Shown here: positions 1-8,180 of the stretch, one piece after another
Layout of the letters: each line of letters opens with the position of its first letter
How positions within the stretch are numbered: position 1 is the first letter of the stretch
Assembly: GCA_003160635.1 (NCBI GenBank)
Contig: PMLV01000121.1
Span: forward strand, 66,818 to 117,202
Length of the DNA: 50,385 nucleotides
Source: Acidimicrobiaceae bacterium
GTDB lineage: Bacteria; Actinomycetota; Acidimicrobiia; Acidimicrobiales; RAAP-2
Reading direction: 5' to 3'
Translations under genes and position numbers: made by a program
The notes under the pieces: model-generated
The model's input: only the letters and a program-made list of their open reading frames with translations
Told to the model about the DNA's origin: nothing
Databases searched by the model: none

Positions 1-31
1 GTCGCGCCGTTCGGTTCGCTACGCTCCACAC

Positions 32-1690
32 GTGGCTGAAGATCAAGAGCGAGTCGCCGATCTCCTGGTGCGCTGCCTGGAGAACGAAGGCGTCTCGTGC
101 GTCTTCGGTATCCCGGGAGAGGAGAATATTCGCTTCACCGCTGCACTGACCCGGTCGTCGATACGCTACGTCTTGGTCCGCCACGAGCAAGCAGCGTCGT
201 TCATGGCCGAGATCCATGGACGCCTCACCGGGCGCGCCGGCGTGTGTTCTTCAACCCTCGGGCCCGGAGCCATAAACCTGCTGCTCGGAACGGCTGATGC
301 CAACAGCAACAGCACTCCCCTGGTAGCCCTCTCGGCCCAGGTCGGGCTGAGCCGCATCTACAAGGAATCGCATCAGAGCGTCGACCTGGTGTCCATGTTC
401 GCCCCGATCACCAAGTGGGCGGACATGGTCCTCACCGCAGGAGCGGTCCCGGAGATGGTGCGTAAGGCCTTCAAGGTGGCGCAAACGGAACGGCCGGGCG
501 CAGTCTTTCTCGCGGTACCCGAAGACGTCGAGGCGCTGTTCGTGACGGACGACACCGCACCCCTCGCCGTGAATATCCCGCGCCCCGACGAGCCGTCGCC
601 CTCGCAGATCGCGCGCGCGGCCACAGTTCTCAATGGGGCCAGCCGGCCGATCCTGCTCGCCGGCCACGGTGCGGCGAGGAGCGGAGCGGCCGATGCCCTG
701 CTCCGCTTCTCCGAGCTGTTGGGCCTTCCGGTCGCCACCAGCTTCCATGGCAAAGGCGTGTTCCCCGACGATCACCCCAATGCCCTGGGCGCGGTGGGGT
801 TCATGAGCCACGACTATGTCAACTTCGGCTTCGACGAGGCGGACGTGATCATCAGCGTCGGGTACGAACTCCAAGAATTCGATCCACTGCGGATCAATCC
901 GCATGGAGACAAGCACATCATCCACCTGAGCCGGTTCCCGGCCGAGGTCGACGCACACTATGACGTCGAGGTCGGTGTTCAGGCCGATATCAGCCGGACT
1001 CTCGACGCGTTGGCAGCTGCAACCGGTCGCCGCTTCGAGGTGGGCGCGAGTGGGGAAAAGATCCGCAACCTGCTGGCCGACGAACTTTCCCGAGGCGCCG
1101 TCGATGACAGCTTCCCACTCAAGCCCCAGCGGATTGTCGCCGACACCCGTGCCGCCCTCGATCGTTCCGACATCGTTCTCGCCGACACGGGAGCGGTGAA
1201 GATGTGGATGGCACGGCTCTATCCCACGTATGAGCCGAACACTTGCCTGGTCTCCAACGGGTTGTCGACGATGGGTTTCGCCCTACCTGGTGCGCTCGCC
1301 GCCAAACTCGCCATGCCCGATCGCCGCGTCCTGGCCGCAGCCGGCGACGGGGCATTCCTCATGAATTCACAAGAGATCGAGACCGCAGTGCGCGAACAGA
1401 TCCCACTCGCCGTGCTCATCTGGCAGGACGACGCCTATGGACTAATCAAATGGAAGATGAACCTGGAGATTGGTCACGACGTGGCCACGGACTTCTCGAA
1501 CCCGGATTTCGTGGCATATGCCCAAAGCTTTGGAGCCCGGGGCTACCAGGTTCGGGCCGCTACAGACCTCCTGCCGATGCTCAACGAGGCGTTGGCCGAC
1601 AACGCCGTCTCGTTGATCGCCTGCCCGGTGGACTATTCGGAAAACCTCCGGCTGACCGCCGCGCTCGGCGACCTCACCGGACCCTTCTGA
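32..1690 (+). CDS. Acetolactate synthase-like ThDP-dependent enzyme
   Basis: A 552-residue thiamine-diphosphate enzyme of the acetolactate synthase / acetohydroxyacid synthase large-subunit family, which condenses pyruvate to acetolactate. The N-terminal pyrimidine-binding domain carries the GIPGEEN segment with the conserved cofactor Glu and an HEQAAS motif. A central domain follows, and the C-terminal domain has the ThDP/Mg motif beginning GDGAFLMNSQE and ending in QDDAYG. The segment HQSVDLVSMFAPITKW resembles the catabolic AlsS type more than biosynthetic IlvB. No small regulatory subunit or ilvC lies next to it, which also argues for a stand-alone role. The start is GTG at the window edge, so the promoter cannot be judged. 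Related oxo-acid decarboxylases cannot be excluded. Confidence 0.85.
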   Translation: MAEDQERVADLLVRCLENEGVSCVFGIPGEENIRFTAALTRSSIRYVLVRHEQAASFMAEIHGRLTGRAGVCSSTLGPGAINLLLGTADANSNSTPLVALSAQVGLSRIYKESHQSVDLVSMFAPITKWADMVLTAGAVPEMVRKAFKVAQTERPGAVFLAVPEDVEALFVTDDTAPLAVNIPRPDEPSPSQIARAATVLNGASRPILLAGHGAARSGAADALLRFSELLGLPVATSFHGKGVFPDDHPNALGAVGFMSHDYVNFGFDEADVIISVGYELQEFDPLRINPHGDKHIIHLSRFPAEVDAHYDVEVGVQADISRTLDALAAATGRRFEVGASGEKIRNLLADELSRGAVDDSFPLKPQRIVADTRAALDRSDIVLADTGAVKMWMARLYPTYEPNTCLVSNGLSTMGFALPGALAAKLAMPDRRVLAAAGDGAFLMNSQEIETAVREQIPLAVLIWQDDAYGLIKWKMNLEIGHDVATDFSNPDFVAYAQSFGARGYQVRAATDLLPMLNEALADNAVSLIACPVDYSENLRLTAALGDLTGPF

Positions 1691-1721
1691 TCGGACTCCT
1701 TGCGCTCCGCGGGCATCGACG

Positions 1722-1970
1722 TCAGGTATAGGTGTCCTCGCGGCGTATGACGTTGCCGCGACCATCGTCCACCACCATGCGATGGCGACGGCCACCGTTG
1801 AAGACGAACAAGATGAGCGACAAGACAGCGCCAATGGCGCCCACGATCATCAGAATGACCCCCACCGTGCGGATGTTGAATCCATGCTGGTACTGGCTTG
1901 CCGTCACCGCGAAATCCAATATGGCCCCGACCGCGAACACGATGAGGCTGGCTACAAGTCCACCGATCAC
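1722..1970 (-). CDS. DUF6458-type small membrane protein
   Basis: An 82-residue protein with two hydrophobic segments (about residues 2-22 and 35-57) separated by a short loop, then a basic C-terminal tail (GGRRHR). The pattern FAVGAILDFAV ... TVGVILMIVGAIGAVLSLI is that of the actinobacterial DUF6458 family, whose function is unknown. The frame stays open upstream, but the GTG at 1970 is chosen because GGGAGG sits 5 bases before it and the family begins at this point. It is convergent with the acetolactate-synthase-like gene, 31 bases away. Confidence 0.7.
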   Translation of the reverse strand: MIGGLVASLIVFAVGAILDFAVTASQYQHGFNIRTVGVILMIVGAIGAVLSLILFVFNGGRRHRMVVDDGRGNVIRREDTYT

Positions 1971-2067
1971 TGCTGCCTCCCTTGAAGAACCTTGCTGTGG
2001 TGGTACCCCAGAACGAACGCGGCCAAACACACGCGGCGGCGCCGGACGTCGATCGCGGGCCACATCG

Positions 2068-2565
2068 CTATTGCGGATGCCCCGCCTCAAAGTCAGTCGC
2101 GTCGGTGCGCATGAAGCGGCCCGGGCGCGTACCGGCGCCACCGGCCGTCACGGTGATCAAGAAAGCCTCGTGGTCACCGCCATCGATGAGGTCCACCACG
2201 TTGCCCTCGATCCACGCCGCACACTCGGAGAGAATCGGTGAACCCGTCGCACCTGTCGACCACGCGATGCCCTGGAACTTGTCGATCTGATCTCCGCTCT
2301 GCTCACCGAAGAGGGAAGCTACCGCTCGCTGGTCCGAACCTAGGAGATGCACGCCCAGGCCTCGGGATCTCCGGGCGACGCCATAGGTGTGATTGACCTT
2401 GGACACACAGACCAGGAACCGCACGGGATCGATGCTGGCCTGTGTCACAAACCCGGCGAGGCAACCGCTCATTTCGCCGCCTGCACACGCGGTGACGACA
2501 TAGAGCGGGTAGTCGATCGCACTGACGAACGCGGCCGACGCCCCGGGCTGCCACTCAGCCGTCAC
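2068..2565 (-). CDS. Flavin reductase-like (FMN-binding) protein
   Basis: A 165-residue protein resembling the flavin reductase / DIM6-NTAB FMN-binding split-barrel family, which reduces or binds FMN and often serves flavin monooxygenases. Seen in the sequence: an N-terminal strand pattern YPLYVVTA, then GCLAGFVTQASIDPVRFLVCVSKVNHT, which matches the usual (S)GxTxSSFxxVSxxPPxxxxxxxxxxxT pattern, and a hydrophobic second half with LIDGGDHEAFLITV. The GTG at 2565 gives the expected family length; the frame stays open upstream to 2697. No partner monooxygenase is adjacent. Its physiological substrate cannot be told. Confidence 0.7.
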   Translation of the reverse strand: MTAEWQPGASAAFVSAIDYPLYVVTACAGGEMSGCLAGFVTQASIDPVRFLVCVSKVNHTYGVARRSRGLGVHLLGSDQRAVASLFGEQSGDQIDKFQGIAWSTGATGSPILSECAAWIEGNVVDLIDGGDHEAFLITVTAGGAGTRPGRFMRTDATDFEAGHPQ

Positions 2566-2744
2566 GCCGGTCCCCGGGGGGTCATCCGACCCAAGATCCT
2601 CTCCGCATGTCCATAACCGGTGCAGGTGGTACCCAACCGCGGCACGGCCAAAACGCACGTCGCCCGCCCGCTGGCGCCACGTTGCGGCCCACGGCACTGG
2701 TGCGAGTGGAGTCGGAAGTCGACGGCGGAGCGTATCCTCGTGGA

Positions 2745-3572
2745 ATGATCTCCGAGCCTTCCACCGCCTTTGTGCTCGGTGGCGGTGGAATCCTCGGCGC
2801 AGCGGAAGTGGGAATGTTGCATGCGCTCCTCGAGCGTGGGATCACTCCGGACCTTATCGTCGGCTCGAGCGTGGGCGCCCTGAACGGTGCGTTCATCGCC
2901 GCCGAACCGACTACCGCGATGGTGCGGCGGATGGTCGAGATGTGGACCGGACTCTCCGATCGGGGCGTCTTCGGAGGATCGGTATTCAGCCAGGTCAGCA
3001 CGCTTGCGCGTCACGGGACCCATGTCCACAGCAACGATGCGCTCCGCAGACTGATCGAAGAGGGTCTTGGGAGGATCGAATTCGCCGATCTCGCCGTCCG
3101 GTTCGAGTGCGTCGCGGCCTGTATCGAACGTGCCGCTGCCACGTGGTTCTCGTCGGGTCCCGTCCCGCCTGCAGTACTTGCGTCCTGTGCCGTTCCCGGC
3201 CTCTTGCCCGCGGTTGAGATCAAGGGCGAACACTTCTTCGACGGCGGCCTCGTTCGCTCCGTCCCCATTGCACGGGCAGCTGAACTCGGCGCGCGAAGAA
3301 TCTTCGTCCTGCACGTCGGCCGCCTCGAACAGCCCTTGAAGCCCCCGACACGTCCGTGGCAAGTTGCCCTTGTGGCATTTGAGATCGCCCGTCGCCACCA
3401 GTTCGGCGAAGAACTTGCGAGCCTTTCCAAGGATGTGGAAGTCCATGTCCTGCCGAGCGGATCCGCCGCTCCCCACCTTTCGATGCGCTACCGGAGCACC
3501 TCCGATGTCCGCGCCCGGATTGACGCGGCGCACGATGCCACCGCCGACTTTCTCGCGACGCCGGCCGTGTAG
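2745..3572 (+). CDS. Patatin-like phospholipase
   Basis: A 275-residue patatin-family lipid acyl hydrolase with a Ser-Asp dyad. Near the N-terminus is the glycine-rich oxyanion loop GGGGILGAAEVG, followed by the nucleophile elbow GSSVG and, mid-protein, the DGG motif with the catalytic Asp (FFDGGLVRSVP). The ATG at 2745 is chosen because the family begins a few residues before the glycine loop; the longer reading from 2607 adds a sequence unlike the family. The next gene, a PlsC-like acyltransferase, starts 6 bases after the stop, so the pair probably forms a deacylation/reacylation unit for phospholipid remodelling (inference). No signal peptide is visible, so it is likely cytoplasmic or membrane-associated. 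Confidence 0.85.
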   Translation: MISEPSTAFVLGGGGILGAAEVGMLHALLERGITPDLIVGSSVGALNGAFIAAEPTTAMVRRMVEMWTGLSDRGVFGGSVFSQVSTLARHGTHVHSNDALRRLIEEGLGRIEFADLAVRFECVAACIERAAATWFSSGPVPPAVLASCAVPGLLPAVEIKGEHFFDGGLVRSVPIARAAELGARRIFVLHVGRLEQPLKPPTRPWQVALVAFEIARRHQFGEELASLSKDVEVHVLPSGSAAPHLSMRYRSTSDVRARIDAAHDATADFLATPAV

Positions 3573-3578
3573 CGCACG

Positions 3579-4604
3579 ATGCGCTCTCTGCCTCCTCGTA
3601 CGGCCCGGCGACTCCTCCTCCCGGTCTCTTCCCTCATTTTGGTCGTTCTCGGGGCAATATTCACCCTGGTCGGCATCCTCGGAATTCTTGCCGCCCCGCT
3701 GACCTCGCGCCGCCGGGCGCTCCGTCTTTCCGCCTTTGCCCTGAATTATTGCGCCGTCGAACTCGTGGCGATAGTGGCCGCCGGATTCCTCTGGCTGCGT
3801 CGCGCCCTCCCAGGCCGGCTCGGCCTCGCCTCGGAGGAGGAGTGGACAATGGCCCACGAGAGTCTCTTGGGCTGGGCACTCGGAAGGGTTCTCTCAGCAG
3901 GGCGGCGATGCCTCGGCTTCCACGTCGTCGTTGCAGACTCGTCCGATGCGACCGCCCTCACCGGCGACCATCCGGTACTCGTCCTCGCCCGCCACGGGGG
4001 CCCGGGCGATTCTTTTGCCTTGGTCCACCTGCTCTTGACCAGATACAACCGGCGACCGCACGTCGTCTTGAAGGACACCCTCCAACTGGACCCGCTCATC
4101 GATCTCCTCCTCAATCGCCTGGGCGGCTGCTTCTTGCCGTCCGCAGCGGGCGATCGACCGGATGTGACCGACCGGCTGGCCGCTATGGCCCGCTCTCTCG
4201 GTCCACGCGACGTCCTCCTCCTCTTCCCCGAGGGGGCCAACTGGACCCCGCACCGGCGGCGGCGCGCCATCGACCGGTTGCATCGCGACAGAAAATTGGA
4301 CGCCGCTCGCGTGGCCGACTTGATGGATCACGTCCTTCCGCCGCGCCCGGGTGGAGTGTTCGCCTGCCTCGAGGCACGCCCGGGACTCCGGGTCGTGGTC
4401 GTCGCTCATGCCGGACTGGACAAGGTCGTCAGTGCCCGCCAGGGATGGGACCTGCTCCCGATCAGGACGCCAATGAAGGTGCGGGCATGGCCGACGGCCG
4501 AGGTTCCACAAGATCGAGATGCGCTCTTGCCTTGGCTGACACTGGAATGGGCCGTCGTTGACGAATGGATCGACGCGTTCCATGCAAACGCCCTTACGTC
4601 GTAG
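3579..4604 (+). CDS. PlsC-like glycerolipid acyltransferase
   Basis: A 341-residue membrane-anchored acyltransferase of the 1-acyl-glycerol-3-phosphate acyltransferase superfamily. Two hydrophobic segments open the protein (about residues 14-40 and 50-70). The catalytic H-x4-D box appears as ARHGGPGDSF (His and Asp correctly spaced) and the substrate-binding box as LLFPEGANW. The protein is longer than bare PlsC domains, with a C-terminal extension after the barrel. The start ATG lies 6 bases after the patatin stop, implying co-transcription. The acceptor could be lysophosphatidate or another lysolipid. Confidence 0.8.
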   Translation: MRSLPPRTARRLLLPVSSLILVVLGAIFTLVGILGILAAPLTSRRRALRLSAFALNYCAVELVAIVAAGFLWLRRALPGRLGLASEEEWTMAHESLLGWALGRVLSAGRRCLGFHVVVADSSDATALTGDHPVLVLARHGGPGDSFALVHLLLTRYNRRPHVVLKDTLQLDPLIDLLLNRLGGCFLPSAAGDRPDVTDRLAAMARSLGPRDVLLLFPEGANWTPHRRRRAIDRLHRDRKLDAARVADLMDHVLPPRPGGVFACLEARPGLRVVVVAHAGLDKVVSARQGWDLLPIRTPMKVRAWPTAEVPQDRDALLPWLTLEWAVVDEWIDAFHANALTS

Positions 4605-4672
4605 CGATGCGCGAATTGGTCCACCAAGCGATCTGACGTTTGCCTCACTTGGGAGACGGGTACACGCACATC

Positions 4673-4837
4673 ATGATCCTCTTACTCGCACTTCTCCTTG
4701 TCCTGCTGGTCTTCGGAGTGGGTTTTGCCATTCACCTGCTGTGGATCGTGGCGGTCGTGTTCCTCGTGCTATGGCTCGTGGGCGCAGCACTCGGCAGAGG
4801 AGAAAGCGCGGGTCGCCACAGGTTCTATCGCTGGTAG
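4673..4837 (+). CDS. Small hydrophobic membrane protein
   Basis: A 54-residue protein that is almost entirely Leu/Val/Ile/Ala, forming one long or two short membrane segments, and ends in a basic tail (ESAGRHRFYRW). Very similar small hydrophobic proteins of unknown function with an R-W-Y/R-W end are common in actinobacteria. The ATG at 4673 is the first plausible start; a TTG at 4640 would add 11 polar residues. A GGGAG run lies about 18 bases upstream, too far for a good ribosome site, so the start is uncertain. Confidence 0.55.
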   Translation: MILLLALLLVLLVFGVGFAIHLLWIVAVVFLVLWLVGAALGRGESAGRHRFYRW

Positions 4838-4851
4838 CAGCCGACGCTGCC

Positions 4852-6321
4852 TCAGCTCTCGATGACGACGTCTGCCGGTGATTTGTCGGATCGCAAGCCA
4901 CGCCACGTCGGATGGCGGAGACGACCAGCCTCGGTCCACTCGCTGAATCGCACTTCACCCACGAGGAGCGGGTTGACGAAATGCGGCCCACGTTCCTTCA
5001 CGTCGGAAGGGGGAATGAAGGGAGTCGTCGTGCGGGCGGCCGGACGAAGCAGATCCATCAGATCGTCCCGGTCCCGGTCGCCGAAACCGGTTCCCACCTT
5101 TCCGACATAGCGAAGTCCTCCCGCGGTTGGGATTCCCAGGAGGAGGGCGCCCATACTCCCTGCTCGGCTGCCCGCGCCATCGGTCCAGCCACCGATGACC
5201 ACCTCTTGGGTCCGTACATTCTTGACCTTGATCCAGGCGGTACTCCGTTTGCCCTCGGCGTAGGCCGAGTCCCGCCGTTTTGCGATCACCCCCTCGAGGC
5301 CAGTTTCCTTGGTCGCCTGCAGGATGTCCACTCCCCGCACATCCCGGAACGAATCTGCCGTGGCAAATGACGCCCCTGAGAGCCCGAGCTCCTCGAGATG
5401 CACCCGGCGCTCATCGTAGGTGAGTGACATCAATGGGTGACCATCGAGATGGAGGACGTCAAAGACCACATAGCTGGCTGGTGAAGCCGCGCTTTGTCTC
5501 TTGACGTCGTTGGCGTTCGCGAGGTGGAGACGGTGCTGGAGACGGCCGAAGTCAGGGACGCCGTCCTCCCCGAGAACGACGATCTCTCCGTCGAGCACGC
5601 ATGGCCGAGCGCCAAGGAACGCGCCCAATTCCCGGAATTCGGGAAACGAGGGGGTGAGGTCCTTGTCATTGCGGCTCAGCATGCGGATCCGGCCGCCCTC
5701 AATGAATGAGATGGCGCGCACACCGTCCCACTTGATCTCGAAGGCCCACCCGGTATCGTCGGCGGGAAGTGTCCCCGGCGTGGCCAGCATCGGCCGGACC
5801 TTTTCGGGAAGTGGCTGAAAGCCCTCCGGCGCGGGGTCCATGCGATGGATCATCCAGTTCTTGCCGCTCGTTGGAAACAAGACGTAACGACCGCTGACTT
5901 TCGAACCGTGGAGCACCACCATGACCTCGTCGGGACGCCATTTCTCGACCTCGAAATGACCGTGATCCCAGATTCGGACCTGACCCCCGCCGTACTCTCC
6001 GGCGGGTATGTCCCCCTCGAACGACCCGTAGTCCAACGGGTGATCCTCGGTGTGGACGGCGAGGTGGTTGGATTTCGGATCTTCCGGCACGCCCTTGGGA
6101 AGGGCCCAGGAGACAAGCACGCCCTCGTGCTCGAGGCGGAAGTCCCAGTGGAGCGCCCGGGCGTGATGCTCCTGGATGACGAAGACCGGCAGATCTTTCC
6201 GGCGTCGGGCCCGGGGGCCATCCCCCATTGGCTCGGGCGTCTTCGCCGCATTCCGCTTGGACCGATAGGTCCCGAGGGGAGACTCGCTTTGCGGTTTGGA
6301 AGCGCCCTTTCTCCGAGTAGC
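4852..6321 (-). CDS. ligD: LigD-type ATP-dependent DNA ligase with 3'-phosphoesterase domain
   Basis: A 489-residue two-domain DNA repair enzyme. The N-terminal part (about residues 20-170) is the LigD 3'-phosphoesterase domain, with the conserved stretch EHHARALHWDFRLEHEG and later HTEDHPLDYGSFEG. The C-terminal part is the ATP-dependent ligase: the nucleotidyl-transfer motif is FEIKWDGVRAI with the adenylated Lys, followed by LDGEIVV (motif III), EGVIAKR (motif IV) and WIKVKN (motif V), then an OB-fold. In mycobacteria these domains are fused to a polymerase domain; here that domain is the next gene upstream on the same strand, 120 bases away. The ATG at 6321 is chosen over the open extension to 6384. 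Expected role: non-homologous end joining. Confidence 0.92.
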   Translation of the reverse strand, partial: ATRRKGASKPQSESPLGTYRSKRNAAKTPEPMGDGPRARRRKDLPVFVIQEHHARALHWDFRLEHEGVLVSWALPKGVPEDPKSNHLAVHTEDHPLDYGSFEGDIPAGEYGGGQVRIWDHGHFEVEKWRPDEVMVVLHGSKVSGRYVLFPTSGKNWMIHRMDPAPEGFQPLPEKVRPMLATPGTLPADDTGWAFEIKWDGVRAISFIEGGRIRMLSRNDKDLTPSFPEFRELGAFLGARPCVLDGEIVVLGEDGVPDFGRLQHRLHLANANDVKRQSAASPASYVVFDVLHLDGHPLMSLTYDERRVHLEELGLSGASFATADSFRDVRGVDILQATKETGLEGVIAKRRDSAYAEGKRSTAWIKVKNVRTQEVVIGGWTDGAGSRAGSMGALLLGIPTAGGLRYVGKVGTGFGDRDRDDLMDLLRPAARTTTPFIPPSDVKERGPHFVNPLLVGEVRFSEWTEAGRLRHPTWRGLRSDKSPADVVIES

Positions 6322-6441
6322 CATGGAGCATGTTGTACCCCACAACACCGATGCGTACCCCCGCCCGGGCCATCGACTCGCCACCGGTCGGGTCTCAGGC
6401 TGGGAAGGGGGCAGCCTGGGAGCCGACGCGGCGTGCGGCCT

Positions 6442-7335
6442 CTATGAGAAGGCGAAGAGGTCACCCAGCTTCTCCACGCGCACCAGAACTTCAGCACTGG
6501 TGAATTCAAGGGTCGCCGAATCGCCCGTTCTCAAGCATTCGTGGACTTCCTTCCAGTTGACAGGTGTCGACACCGTCGGACGCGCCCGCCCGCGAATCGA
6601 GTACGCACCGATGGTCGTCTTGGACGCGTGGTTTTGACTCCAATCGATGAGAACCTTCCCGCGACGCAGAGACTTCTTCATATTCGACGTCACGACGTCC
6701 GGATGCTCTTTTTCCAGCTCCAACGCGATCGCATGCGCATCGGCACGCGATGTCGCCCAGGAGGTCTTCCCCTCGAGGAGGGCATAGACCTGGATCCCTT
6801 TGGACCCGCTGGTCTTCACCCGCGAAGCGAGATGGCGCGACTGGAGCAAATCGTCAACCCACAGCGCCACTTGACAGCACTCGACGAGCCCCGTCCCCTC
6901 TCCCGGGTCAAGGTCGAACACGAGCAAATCGGGAGGTGCCGGCAGCCGTCGTCGACGTCCGGCCCGCCACAGGGGGACATGAAATTCGATCGTCCCCAAA
7001 TTGGCTGCCCACACGAGAGTGGGCAAGTCACTGACGACGGCGTATTCCACGGCGCCCTCGCCTTCGGCGCTCGGCACGGTGAGGGTACGAACCCACGACG
7101 GTGCGTGCGCCGGGACGTGCTTTTCGTAAAAGAAGGCCTTCTCGACTCCATCGGGATACCGCTTCATGGTGAGGGGACGATCCTCGAGATGAGGCAACAT
7201 CGCCGGCGCGATCTTGGCGTAGTAGTCGATCAGTTCCCCCTTCGTGAACCCTGATTCGGGGAAAAGGACCTTTTCCAAGTTCGAGACGGTGAGCTCTCGA
7301 CCCCCGACCGTCACTCGAGTCTCTTGGCGAGCCAT
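6442..7335 (-). CDS. ligD: LigD-type polymerase/primase domain protein
   Basis: A 297-residue stand-alone LigD polymerase (archaeo-eukaryotic primase-like) domain. It has the family opening VTVGGRELTVSNLEKVLFP, the metal-binding LLVFDLDPGEG motif, SGSKGIQVY, and the late KVLIDWSQN ... TIGAYSIRGR segment. Its job in bacterial end joining is to add or fill ribo- or deoxynucleotides at broken ends. It precedes the phosphoesterase-ligase gene on the same strand, so the two together replace the single fused LigD of mycobacteria. No Ku gene is present in this window. Confidence 0.92.
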   Translation of the reverse strand: MARQETRVTVGGRELTVSNLEKVLFPESGFTKGELIDYYAKIAPAMLPHLEDRPLTMKRYPDGVEKAFFYEKHVPAHAPSWVRTLTVPSAEGEGAVEYAVVSDLPTLVWAANLGTIEFHVPLWRAGRRRRLPAPPDLLVFDLDPGEGTGLVECCQVALWVDDLLQSRHLASRVKTSGSKGIQVYALLEGKTSWATSRADAHAIALELEKEHPDVVTSNMKKSLRRGKVLIDWSQNHASKTTIGAYSIRGRARPTVSTPVNWKEVHECLRTGDSATLEFTSAEVLVRVEKLGDLFAFS

Positions 7336-7505
7336 CCCTCAGTTATATCCCGTCGGAAGATCCTCCATTCCCAAAGTGGATCCACGCAAGACAGAGGTTC
7401 AGGGGCCGTGGAGCGCCGGCGCTGCACGCTGCGGTCGATCCGCCTTTTTGTTAGAAGCCGGCGCGCCGGGGAATACCCCCACGAAAGAACTGGGGGTTGA
7501 CACAC
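7336..7505. other. Divergent intergenic region
   Basis: The 170 bases between the LigD polymerase gene (minus strand) and the disrupted MFS gene (plus strand) must hold promoters for both. I see GC-rich inverted sequence around GCCGGCGCGCCGGGG and a GGGGG run just before the MFS start, but no convincing -35/-10 pair or operator. Confidence 0.3.
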
Positions 7506-8104
7506 ATGGCCATACGGCACGACGACACCACGGACGGAGTCCACACCGCGCGCCCAAACGAGCCGATACGGAGCCTGATCCCGGCCCGACTTGATCGGCT
7601 CGGCTGGTCACGCTTTCACACGATGCTCGTGGTCGCTCTCGGAGTGGCGTGGGTTTTGCATCCTCCGGTGCCAGTGCCGCCTACCTGACGGTCAGTGAGA
7701 TCTTCCCCGTCGAAGTCAGAGCAAAGGCGATCGCCGTCTTCTTCGCCATCGCACAAACGTTTGGATCCGTTGGACCTTGGCTCTACGGGATGTTGATCGG
7801 GAACGGCCACGACCACTTCAGGCTCTTTACCGGCTATCTGATCGGCGCCGGCGTGATGATCGTAGGAGGCGTCGTGGAGATAGCCCTCGGGGTGCCGGCT
7901 GAGCAGCGATCGTTGGAAGACATCGCCAGCCCACTCTCCTCCGTCAAGACGCGCTCGTCCCGGACCCACAACAGCATCATCAGCCCCTCGGCCGCAGGTC
8001 GCAAGCCTTTGACGTGGGGATTCCCGGGCGCGCTCGCGTCATCACAGCCGACGTTGCGCGACGAGCCACGACGAAATAGTGTCGGTGTCCAAGCGGGACT
8101 ATGA
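7506..8104 (+). pseudogene. MFS (sugar-porter-like) transporter with large internal deletion
   Basis: The first part (from ATG 7506 to about 7650) encodes a typical MFS N-terminus: a polar leader, then IPARLDRLGWSRFHTMLVVALGVAW, the start of the first membrane helix. Directly after GVAW the reading shifts: the original frame ends at a stop near 7688, while another frame continues from about 7649 with FASSGASAAYLTVSEIFP-VEVRA and GYLIGAGVMIVGG, the last helices of the same family. About ten helices are missing between the two pieces. The transporter is therefore not functional. Either an internal deletion occurred around 7650 or the sequence was misassembled. The C-terminal part stays open to the stop at 8104. 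Confidence 0.75.
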
Positions 8105-8180
8105 GGCGAGAAGAACCTGTACGCGGACGATCCGCCCGCATGAGCTGTGCGCCGATACCGTCTTCCGCAGGGCAGGCTGA

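Noticed and set aside
2562-3857. Open frame of about 431 codons opposite the patatin gene
   Set aside because: The patatin frame has GGGG, GSSVG and DGG motifs; the antisense reading is Arg/Gly/Glu-rich without any domain.
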